Source: Adiantum capillus-veneris | Taxonomy: Eukaryota; Streptophyta; Polypodiopsida; Polypodiales; Pteridaceae | Direction of reading: 5' to 3' | DNA length: 64,000 nt | Assembly: GCA_014529385.2 (NCBI GenBank) | Contig: CM043942.1 | Coordinates: forward strand, 58,219,340-58,283,339 | Shown here: one piece after another, positions 45,511-55,760 of the stretch | How positions within the stretch are numbered: the stretch's first letter is position 1 | Layout: every line of letters starts with the position of its first letter | Translations under genes and position numbers: made by a program | Notes under the pieces: model-generated | The model's input: the letters and a program-made list of their open reading frames with translations, nothing else | What the model was told of the DNA's origin: nothing | Database searches by the model: none

Positions 45511-46301
45511 TTGAGATGAAATCTTTCACAAGCACTCAATAAATCATGTAGATCGTGCACATGAAGACATCCTATGGTTTTGGTCTCAAAATTATGCCTT
45601 GGCACAATTTGGGTAGGATGTCTGGCAATTCCTGTCTTTTGGCCACAATCTATCAAGATATGGTCAATCTTCCACTTTCCAAGTGAAAATAGGGTACACC
45701 TACCTTCTAAACACTCTGATCAACTCAGATTTTCCAAATTCCTGCCAGATCACCTTGTAGACATCCTACACATAGGATGTCTCCTGCCTTAAAATTTAAT
45801 TTTCCTCTGTCAGTGGGCTTCTCTATGCTCTGCAGATCTCTCACCAATACTCACAGAAACTTTTGGACTTCAATTCAGCTTCTAAACCCAATTTACCGTC
45901 TTTTACAGCTTTTTGATGAGCCTAACAGCAAATATAACATGCATAAAGTGCTTCAGATCATAAATCATGATGTCCTACTTACTCTACTCCTACTCATCAT
46001 GTGAGATGGTGATTTTGGTGTCTTGGTTGCTTCCTGGCCTCCCACGGACTCTCAAGCTATCCTCCCACCGCATCTACCACTCCAACTTCTACTCTCACAC
46101 CACAACCTCACTAATACTACCTAAGTCGAAGGATCTAGGCCAGACACATGCTCCCTAAAATCCTCCTAAGACCTAGAGAATCCACCACTCTCTGATCCTA
46201 TCTAAATGTAAAATAAGACTCTGGCAAGCCAAAGAATCCCTATCCTCAAGGACTAGTCTCGATCACCTAACTAGGGTTTTTGTCCCCAGCAACAGCGCCA
46301 A
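45511..46301 (-). other. gypsy G leader, distal part, and primer-binding site
   Basis: A palindrome of the array type lies at 45759-45782, and the two arms of a spread-out one at 45565-45574 and 45614-45623. On the minus strand the primer site is TGGCGCTGTTGCTGGGGA, ending near 46283 and starting at 46300, one base from the LTR. It resembles the tRNA-Asp/Arg-like sites of plant gypsy elements. No coding region is supported. Confidence 0.8.
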
Positions 46302-47221
46302 TGTTGGCGGATACGCCACGACGGACGTCAACACAACGAGAACTCACCTAACAAGATTTGTCAGCTAAGGACAAAGCTCGCCTTGCAGGCGCATGGAAGC
46401 AAGCATAGGGTGTCAACCTATACTCGACCGACTATTGACTACTTCCTACAGAGGTTTCTACCCAATGTCTAGGTTATAGCCTTCAGAAGTACACAGGAGG
46501 AGATTTCCTACAACGCTTCCATGAGACAAATACCCATCAGACGTTCTCGAAACGCTACGAAACTTGAGGGATATCCTATTAACACCAATAGGCCACTCTC
46601 CCTAAGGTCCGTGACCCGAATCCCTACCCAAAAACACCCAATGCAGAATCACGTAGGATGTCTGACAAGTTTTTGCAGGTAGTCATTTCTGAAAACTAAA
46701 GTGCGTAATGTGTAGCTCTACTCAATACGAACGCGTGGATATGCTGAAATGCGAAAAAAGATACCGTTTGCTTACCGAATCACTAGAAATAGCTCACGGT
46801 TCAATCTCGTGAAGCCGAGCCGTACAACTGCAATGTAGGTGTTGGCATGTAGCTCTCTCCAGGGGCAACACGCTGCACCTTTCTGCACTCAATTCTGACC
46901 ACCAGTGTGCACGTAGCGTCAAGATAAACTCTCACTCTCTCTCGTACACAGAATATGCTTCTATAGACACTTGATAATATGAACAAAGGGTGCTTTCATT
47001 AAGGTCAAAATTTGGTATAAATACCTTCCAAATACAATATCTCATGTTCCAAAGTAAAATCCTACGTAGTCTAATACACAAAATTGGAAACTTCTGCAAG
47101 CGCCAAGTATTTGCAAATGAAATTATAGATTTTCTTATTCAGAGAATGACTACATAGGAGCTCTTTCTTTTCTCATTCCGCTAGTCTTCTGTTGAGTGTA
47201 GCCGCCAGCCTTCAGTTAACA
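46302..47221 (-). repeat. 5' LTR of gypsy G
   Basis: 920 bp. On the minus strand it starts TGTTAACTGAAGGC and ends ATCCGCCAACA. The half-palindrome acgtaggatgtct is at 46651-46663. It is followed on the plus strand by the target duplication gaggc. Confidence 0.92.
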
Positions 47222-47232
47222 GAGGCTACAAG

Positions 47233-49179
47233 TGAGGCAAGCTTTTCCATGCATGGGAACCCCCCCATATATCTTTGCCCTTTTACCAAAATATTTCCTA
47301 TTATATAAGTTACTTTTGATTTTTTCTTCCCTTTTTCACAAAAGTTTTAGCCTTTATTAAATAAATAAGACTCATGCTAATCAATCACGATGTAGCATAA
47401 ATAAGTAAGTTTTCTTTGTTGATATCCCTTTTGACCTTAAATATTAAATATATATATTCTAAATTACATTATATAGTTTAGTATTTTCTAATATATTTTT
47501 CATGTATATATATTATTCCACCTTACCAAATATTTTATTCACTAGTTTTCATTTTCAAACCTCAACCCCACTTTCAAATTTCAATAATACCTCCATCTAG
47601 ATGATTGCCAATCTTTTCAAAACTCTAGGTCATGTTTTCATACACATGAAGGAGCTTACACTTGAAGGCAAGAGAGAAGTCCACTCAAAGGGGACCACCA
47701 AAAGACCTTTGCAGCCGCCACAAATAAAACATTATTTGGCTGAATTTTTTAAGTAGAGAAGAACCCCGAATCTGAAGGAGCGTTCAACATGAAAGATGTA
47801 GCTCGTGATCTCAACTTTTAGCTCAATTTTTTTCAGAATTTTTGGAGTTATGAACACGGAGATATGATTTTTGTAGTGGACCCCAGTTTTCTCGTGTAAT
47901 GGTGACACAGGCCATCCCCAATTTTCTTCCCTCTAGAATGGCTATGGTTCTACAAGTCTTCAAACATGATTACAAGAGACAAGGCTCTTTTAATGAGGTA
48001 TTGGCAAGTTTAGACTGATTCTATCACCATTTTTGGAGAATCCATCCTCATCAACAACTATCCACCTTTGGCAATCTCTCTGGTAAATTTCTTACCTCTC
48101 TCTTCTCTCCCTAATAAGCTTATGTCTAGCCAAAACTAGACTATTGTAAATATCTCCTATCCTCTACATCCTACCCACATTCTCTCATCTTCTCTCTCTA
48201 TTGACTCTGGTATTTTAAATAATGAGGAGACAAGATGGGAGCCACAGTCACATGCACCCCATTTTCCTAGTCACCAAACTGGGACACTCACCTCAAATAG
48301 AAATATTGCTAAATCCTCCCCTCCGTCCCTATATAAGGAGGCCATGAGAGCTCACTAAGGGGGAGAACACACACACACACACACACCTATCCATACACAC
48401 TCTTGTGCTACATGCTTGTAGCATGAACCCTAATCACATAATCACAACACCATCATCATCACCATCACCATGCACAAAAGATGAGCACCACACCTCCACA
48501 CCACTTGTAATTACGGGTTGAAGGCACAATTTCAAGAAGAAGAAGGGTGGACACACTCATGATATTCCTCGCCATCAACTCCCATCTCTCCATTATGCCT
48601 CCTACGATCTTGTCCCCTTCTCATTTTCCTGCCATACTCTACCTATTGTATTCATCTTTTGCAAGCAATCAACACACTCCATCTTAGTGCCATACTTTGT
48701 GTCGCTTTGGATACATCTCATTGTGAGTATGGTATATGCTTGTTCCTTGCCTTTTTTCTGCTTATGTAAAGGTGTGCGGATTCTCCACCATACACACACA
48801 CACTCTCTCTCTCCCTCTCATATTCCTATCATCTTGCTACTTCCATTTCGAGGTGTGCGGATTCGCCACCTCTTGTATGATAAGTGAGCACACTCGCAAG
48901 TTTCCCCTACCTCATTATCTTCCTTACTAACATGCACGAGTAGCAAGCCCATTCTCACTCATTCACCACTCCTCTCACCTTATTCTCCGACCACCCCATT
49001 CCACATTTGGGCGTGGATCTTGAAAGTTTTTTCCATGGCATGCTTCATTGTGTATATGTATGCGTCCTAGCCGCATATCTAGCTAGGTGGTGCCCCTATT
49101 GTGTATCCCCCATGATGAGGCCATTGTGCATAGTCTTGGTGTAGAGGCCACCGGGTCTATTTTTCACTTCCGCCTCTCA
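47233..49179 (+). repeat. 5' LTR of gypsy F
   Basis: Starts TGAGGCAAG and ends CGCCTCTCA. A TATATAA box at 48330-48336, within ccctatataagg, marks the likely promoter, with transcription expected soon after. A CA tract lies at 48369-48388. Confidence 0.93.
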
Positions 49180-50420
49180 TATGGTGCCCCCACGAAGGAG
49201 GGCTCTTGAAACCTTCAATTTACAAGGCTGACATGTTTACTTCTCTTCATGGACGAGTGGCTTCTTGAATTCTCTAATTGGACCACTGAAGAGGAGGAGC
49301 TTCAAGCAGGTTTGACACAAGTCATCAAGACACTCTTACCAGGGTGTTGTATTGTTAGCATAGAAGAAGTGGTAAGACCCTCTTTCCCTACTCAGATTGT
49401 TTACATTTCTCATCATCCCCGCAAGCGTAAAAGCAAGGCACAAGCTGCATCATGCTCACATTGTAGCCAAAAACCGCAACTTCGACATGAGTGCAACCCA
49501 AAGTGAAGAAAAGACCATCATTTTCTCCCTCGACATCCGCACAGGCGTTCTCACAACGGTAGGCTTTCAAGTAGCACCAGGCTTCTCTACATCTACGTCC
49601 ACATCTTTGCCACCTATTCCACCTACGCCCACAACAAGCCTTCACAACTTGAGGAAGCTACTACGAACACGTGGTCCCTTCCTCTCCCTTGCACCAAAAG
49701 ATTCAAGGGTTTTCCAGCACCGACAATCACCCCGTCTCCAAAACAAAAGGGTAAATCCTCCAAAGTCTTTCTATACCTCACTCTCATCTCATGAGCCAGG
49801 AACTAGAAACAGCAGCATGGATTCTACGTAGTCTACCGAGTGAAGTGGCGGAGCTTGTCATCGACAAGGTCTTTGACACTGGTTTTGCTTGGCGGAAAGA
49901 CAAGACCCTCCACCTTCAAGGGGTGTTGCTTGTGAATCAAGGCTAAGATGAAGACTTTACAACTTGCTATGTATCCATCCAACTTGGATTAATACAAGTG
50001 GTAAGACTCACCACCTACCTCATCACACCTGTGTATACACTAGATGGCACTCTATCTTGCAGGAAAGTGAAGTTGCTCAAAGAGAGAGAGTTCAAGCTTT
50101 TCCAAGAGCTTGCTAGAGGGGCAGTCCTAGAGCTAGAAGACGAAGACAACCTTGTCCTGTGGTACTATAAATTTGACCTCGACTACCAAGATCTCTACAC
50201 CTCCGACTATAACCTTCCACCACAAAGGAGAGAGCCTTTCTGAATTATCATGTGATGGACCCAGCACATCAACCATTTGCAAGGAACCAAACTTATTCAC
50301 CACAATGAATTCAATCAATCAAAGTAATCTTGGACCGCAAGATGTTTTATCAGCAGATCATTACAACCATGTTTGGTAGAGAACGACTGTAAGAGAAACA
50401 CCTCTTCTCTACCCTTTATC
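49180..50420 (+). pseudogene. gypsy F leader with a possible disrupted pre-gag ORF
   Basis: A candidate primer site starting tggtgcccccacgaagg lies at 49182, 2 bp from the LTR; its tRNA is not determined. Open frames at 49249-49503, 49397-49831 and 49848-50243 have protein-like composition but lie in three different frames. The last one contains SEVAELVIDKVFDTGFAW and FKLFQELARGAVLELEDED, which look coding. Together they may be a broken ORF upstream of gag, as in Ogre-like Tat elements, but I recognise no domain. Copia E splits the leader at 50420. Confidence 0.5.
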
Positions 50421-50711
50421 TGTAGACATGTAGTAGTGTTAGTGTGTATACGCACTTCACCAGGGGCACTTTTCTCCCACTGGGTTTTTCCCTCTGGAAA
50501 TCCGGTGTGAAAGGACACCTTATCTCTTAGAGTTTCATATAAGCTTTGTAGCTCTGAGTTTGTATACACTATTATTCTAATACAGAGAGATAGACTACAG
50601 AGATCTCGTACACAAGCTCTGTGTCTTCTCCTTCTCCATCTTCTTCCTACTCTGAGTTGCTGTCTTCCTTCTGTTTCCTGTTTCATCATCTTCAACAATT
50701 GGTATCAAAGC
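50421..50711 (+). repeat. 5' LTR and primer-binding site of copia E
   Basis: The LTR starts TGTAGACATG and ends CTTCAACA. A CATATAAG TATA-like site lies near 50525. The primer site has one mismatch from the initiator methionine tRNA consensus (tcaaagc for tcagagc). Confidence 0.95.
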
Positions 50712-51096
50712 AAGGTGATTTCCAGAACCTCTACTTGCGTTTTCGCGTCCGTTCGCGCAATCGCAGTTTTCAGGCAGTTTTCGGAAAATTTTCTCGTGGG
50801 AGCATCCTCGACGTTCTGGGAGTATTCTGAGTAGTCAACCTAGAGTTTTACCCCCCTTTTGAAACCGTTCGAGCCCTCAGAATTTTCTTCTGAGCAGACT
50901 AGCAGAAGTTACTTTTCGGAGGTGTTTAGATCAAGAGGGTGTGCTTTTTGACAGATTTTCTTCAAGTAAACAGTTCTTTTGGGAAGCAGCTTGTCTTAGC
51001 TTTGTGCTGAGATTTTGGGTAGAGTTTTTCTTGCATTGGAGAGGAGATTTGTGAATCTCTTGGAGGTTCTTTTTCTCTCTTGTGTGCATCCATAGT

Positions 51097-54000
51097 ATGG
51101 CTCAATCTATGGAGAAAGAGATTTTTGGTGCGTTTACATCCAAAGACAAATTGGATGGTACCAACTATTCTCTTTGGTCTTTTATGGCCAAAAATGTTTT
51201 GGTTGGTAAAGGATTGTGGGATTATGTATCTAGAGATGAAGTTCGTCCAGGTAGCATTGCACCTGCCACGCCTGGTCGTGGTGCAGCTGTTGGTGCAGGA
51301 CCCTCACAAGTCACTCCAGAGCAAAAGAGATGGGATACTAAAGATGCACAAGCTATGGCTGTGATTGCCTTAACCATAAAGAGGAAAATCACACCACATA
51401 TCAGATCTTGCAAAACTTCTGAGGATGCTTGGAACACTCTGCAAGCTATGTTTGGAGGAAGAAACGCTGCCAGAATAGAGTTTTTGAAGAAACAACTTGA
51501 CAAAATACAGATGGACGAAGGTGACAATATCGTCGAGCATCTTACAAAAATCAGGGATCTTAAAGAGCAATTTCTTAGCATTGATGAAGTGATTCCAGAG
51601 AAGGACTTGGTTTCCAAAACACTCAATTCACTACCACCATCTTATTTGACTTTTCAGACTTCTTTGACTCTGTCTTTGCGAGCTAATCCTGAGCCTCTTC
51701 ATTTTGAAGAGTTAGTGGCTTTGCTATTGCAGGAGGATCAATCACGTAAGAACAAGTCTTTACAGGTGGATGGTATGGATCATGCTCTTGTTGTATAGAA
51801 CAAAAACAAGGGTAAAGAGAGTGCTCATTACTCCAAGTCTAGTGCAGGACAATCTTCAGAGAAGTCTAAAGGTGATTCTGACAAGTCCAAGAAGAAAGGT
51901 AAATGTCACTACTGCAAGAAACCTGGTCACTACATTAGTGAGTGTAAAAAGCGAATTGCTAAAGAAAAGAAGAAAGAGTCAAGTTTGGTTGTTTCAGCTT
52001 CTAGTGATTCTTCTACAGCTAAAGAAGAGTCTGCAAACTTTGTGCAGGATTCTTATGCTTTTGTAGTATGTTCAGATTTTTCTGCTTACAGTGTTGACGA
52101 GACACAAATGATTTGGTACTTTGATAGTGGTGCATCCAGGCATATTACTTCAAGGAAGTATTTGTTTTGTTCATTGGATGCAGCTCCAACAGGAAAGAAG
52201 GTGACATGTGCAAATAATGCTTCTTATCCAATCAAAGGCATTGGTAAGATTTTGATTGCCATTTCAGATGGTTCAGATTTCTGCTTGCCAGATGTCTTAT
52301 ATGTTCCAGGGATCAAGAAGAATTTGTTGTCTGTATCCTCTCTTGCAAAAAATGGTCTTCGGGTCATTTTTGAGGATGACAGATGTGTTGTACGAGATCG
52401 AGAGAATGGTTATTCTCTTATCACTACAGGTACGCTGGAAAATGGACTATTTGTGCTAGATCGTTATGAAAAGCAGATTCAGGTATGTATTGCAGAAACA
52501 AAGACTCGGGCCATGCAAGATGCTGAGTTGTGGCATGCTAGATTTGGGCATGTTAGTTATGGCATTTTGATGACTTTACAACGTCATAATATGGTGCATG
52601 ATTTGTCTTTATTGGAGATGCCACCAAGACATGTATGTGAAGGTTGCGTTCTTGGAAAGATGCACAGATTTGCATTTTCGCAGGATGGTTCAGCTAGAGG
52701 GACACGAAAGTTGCAGCTTGTACACAGTGATGTATGTGGTCCTATGAGGACGCCATCTATAGGAAACAGCCTTTATTTTGTGACCTTCATTGATGAATTT
52801 TCCAGGTTTTGTTGGGTGTATCCACTCAAAGCAAAGTCAGATGTGTTTGTAGTTTTTCAACATTATGTCGCCATGGTTGAAAATGAAACAGGCTGCAAAG
52901 TATAGACTCTTCGTACCGATCGAGGAGGTGAATACATGTCAGGTGCATTTAAGGATTTTTTGGGAAAGAAAGGAATTAAACACCAATGCACTATGCCATA
53001 CACACCACAACAGAATGGTGTTGCAGAAAGGAAGAACAGGTCTTTAATGGAGACGGCTAGATGTATGCTCAAGGCTAAGAGTTTTCCTCATAAGCTATGG
53101 ATGGAGGCAGTTGCTTGTGTAGCGCATGTTTTGAACAGGTGTCCTACTCGTGCCTTGAAGACCATTACTCCATATGAAGCTTGGTATGACAGAAAACCTT
53201 CAGTCAGTTATCTTCGTGTTTTTGGTTGTCTTGCTTATGCTCCCATCCCTCAGTAGTTACGTGGGAAGCTTGATGATAAGGCAATCAAATGTATATTTGT
53301 GGGGTACAGTAGTGGAAGTAAAGGTTATAGACTTTACAATCCTGCTACAAACAAGATTTTTGAAAGTCGTGATGTAATTTTTGCAAAAACTAATGCTCAA
53401 CCTATGGTTGCTTTTGATGTACCTCATATGCAGACACATGATGTATTTGAAGGTTTGCTTCCTTCTTTTGTGGAGAATCAAGAATCACAACAGGTTGATA
53501 ATCTTGATCAATCTTTTGATCAGCATGTGACACCTCATGATGTAGAGGAAATTGTGCGTGAAGAGCAAGAAGTTCTCAGGGAAGAAAGAACCTTGCCTAA
53601 ATGGGTTCAGAAAACTTTGCAGGATAGCAAGTTGGATGCACCGTTGCCACGAAAAACACGTGCTGGTACTACTTTTGGCAGAGAGCAAGTAGATTTGGCT
53701 TGCTTTAGCACTCTTTGTGATGCCGATGAGCCTGATTCATTTGATCAAGCTTTAGAGTGTGTTCAGTGGAAAGATGCTATGCAGCAAGAAATTGATTCTA
53801 TTCATAAGAATCATACATGGGATCTAGTGGACTTTCCTACAGGTAAAAAGCCTATTGGTACAAAGTGGGTTTTTAAAGTAAAAAGGAAACAAGATGGTAC
53901 TGTTGACAGGTACAAAGCAAGGCTTGTGGCAAAAGGCTATGCGCAACAGAAAGGCATAGATTATGATGAAACCTTTGCTCCTACTTCTCGTGCGTCCACA

Positions 54001-55278
54001 GTTAGATCACTAGTTGCAATTGTTTCTCATCATGGTTGGAAAGTGCATCAGTTGGATATCAAAACTGCTTTTTTGAATGGTGATTTGCAGGAAGAAGTTT
54101 ATGTAATTCAACCAAGTGGTTTTGTTGTAAAAGGTCAAGAGCAAAAGGTATGTAGATTGCGTAAAGCTTTGTATGGTCTCAAACAGGCTCCAAGAGCATG
54201 GTATGAGAAGATACATACTTATTTGATTAGCCAGGGATTTCAGAATAGTCCAACAGAAAGTACTTTGTATGTCAAAAAGAGAGATGGAGTTCCCATTATG
54301 CTAACACTTTATGTGGATGATATGCTTCTTACAGGCAATACTGCAGATGAAATTGAAGCGTTTAAAGATGCTTTGAGAAAAACCTTTGAGATGTCTGATC
54401 TTGGTTTGCTACATTATTACTTGGGTATTCAGCTTGTGCAATCAAAGGATGGCATATACATGTTGCAGGAAAAATATTTGCATAAAATTTTGGACAAGTT
54501 TGGTATACAAAATTGTAAACCAATATCTACACCCGTAGAAATTGGATCAAAGTTGAGCATGCACGATGCTGGAGAACCTTTTGATGTACATACTTATGCA
54601 GCAGCGGTTGGTTGCTTGATATATTTGGCAGGCAACACTCGTCCAGACATTCAATTTGGGGTTTCACAAGCAAGCAGATTTATGCACAGCCCAGGTATGC
54701 ATCATTGGCAGGCTGTGAAGCGCATACTTTGTTACCTTTCAGGTAACCCTAATCTTGCCATGTTCTTTCCAAGGGGGGATATGTATGGAAAGCACAGTTC
54801 TATGCAGCTTCTTGGTTACAGCGATTTAGATTGGGCTAGTGATTTTGACACACGACATTCCACAAGTGGCAATTGTTTTTTCTTGGGAAATGCATGTATA
54901 TCTTGGCTAAGCAAGAAGCAACCCACAATGGCTACATCAACTTGTGAAGCTGAGTACAGGGAAGCTTTCACGGCAACAGTTGATTGTGTATGGATACGCA
55001 GGTTATTGGCATATCTTTGTGAGTGTCAACAGGCACCCACTACCATTTTCACTAACAGTCAGAGTGCTATGGCAGTTGCAAGGAATCCAGTATTTCATGC
55101 AAGAACAAAGCACATAGAGGTTCACTACCACTATGTCAAGGAAAGGCTACATGCAGGGGAGATCACACTAACTTACTGTCCTACACAAGATAACATTGCA
55201 GATCTATTTACGAAGGCGTTATCACGAGGAAAGTTTGAAGCTTTCCGAAAAGCTTTGGGCTTACTCTCATACACATGA
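51097..55278 (+). pseudogene. gag-pol: copia E gag-pol polyprotein with three in-frame stops
   Basis: A copia polyprotein of 1394 codons. The start is ATG 51097 (MAQSMEKEIFGAFT); an earlier in-frame position at 51082 is GTG. Domains: UBN2 Gag; zinc knuckle CHYCKKPGHYISEC (51904-51945); protease WYFDSGASRHITS with Asp at 52123; pre-integrase zinc segment (LWHARFGHVSYG); integrase core with Asp 52792, Asp 52918 and Glu 53026; RT with YVDD at 54310-54321; RNase H ending TKHIEVHYHYVKERL. Catalytic residues are intact and there is no frameshift. The stops are TAG at 51796, 52903 and 53254. It is the complete reference for the deleted copia B. Confidence 0.96.
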
Positions 55279-55326
55279 TGATCTGCTACCTTGTACGGAT
55301 TCACACTATCACTACAGGGGGGGATT

Positions 55327-55603
55327 TGTAGACATGTAGTAGTGTTAGTGTGTATACGCGCTTCACCAGGGGCACTTTTCTCCCACTGGGTTTTTCCCCC
55401 TGGACATCCGGTGTGAAAGGACACCTTATCTCTTAGGGTTTCATATAAGCTTTGTAGCTCTGAGTTTGTATACACTATTATTCTAATACAGAGAGACAGA
55501 CTACAGAGATCTTGTACACAAGCTCTGTGTCTTCTCCTTCTCCATCTTCTTCCTACTCTGAGTTGCTGTCTTCCTTCTATTTCCTGTTTCATCATCTTCA
55601 ACA
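55327..55603 (+). repeat. 3' LTR of copia E
   Basis: Starts TGTAGACATG and ends CTTCAACA, then ttatc. It has seven substitutions relative to the 5' LTR. Confidence 0.95.
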
Positions 55604-55760
55604 TTATCCTCCCTATGATTAATCATGAAGTGTCTTTTGATGTAGTTATTTTCATCCTTGTATAGTATGTTTTCCATCCACCGAGCACCCATGTATTGAA
55701 TCTCTATATAAAAAAAAAAAAATTTAAAATCTAAGTCGAGTTAATTTTCTCACTCTCACA

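Larger units (their letters stand above)
21978..47221 (-). mobile_element. giant gypsy element G with extra domains and a 3' ORF
   Basis: The element is bounded by LTRs at 21978-22900 and 46302-47221 and by the perfect target duplication GAGGC (21973-21977 and 47222-47226). It spans 25.2 kb, or about 19.7 kb without nested copia D. All recognisable coding lies on the minus strand, in gypsy order: gag, protease, RT, RNase H, integrase. Beyond the standard set it has a second protease-like domain after integrase, a Trp-Pro repeat tail, a separate coiled-coil 3' ORF and palindrome arrays. The two LTRs differ by roughly 6 to 9 percent by eye, so it is older than D, E and F. It has many stops and frameshifts and is not autonomous now. 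Confidence 0.92.
50421..55603 (+). mobile_element. copia element E, structurally complete
   Basis: Two 277-bp LTRs (50421-50697 and 55327-55603) are flanked by the perfect target duplication TTATC (50416-50420 and 55604-55608). The primer site tggtatcaaagc is at 50700-50711, and the polypurine tract aggggggga is just before 55325. The LTRs differ at seven positions with no indel. One polyprotein frame is broken by three TAG codons only. It inserted into the leader of gypsy F. Confidence 0.97.

Noticed and set aside
49388-49645. Cys-rich minus-strand frame
   Set aside because: Antisense to the leader of gypsy F and without a regular Cys pattern.
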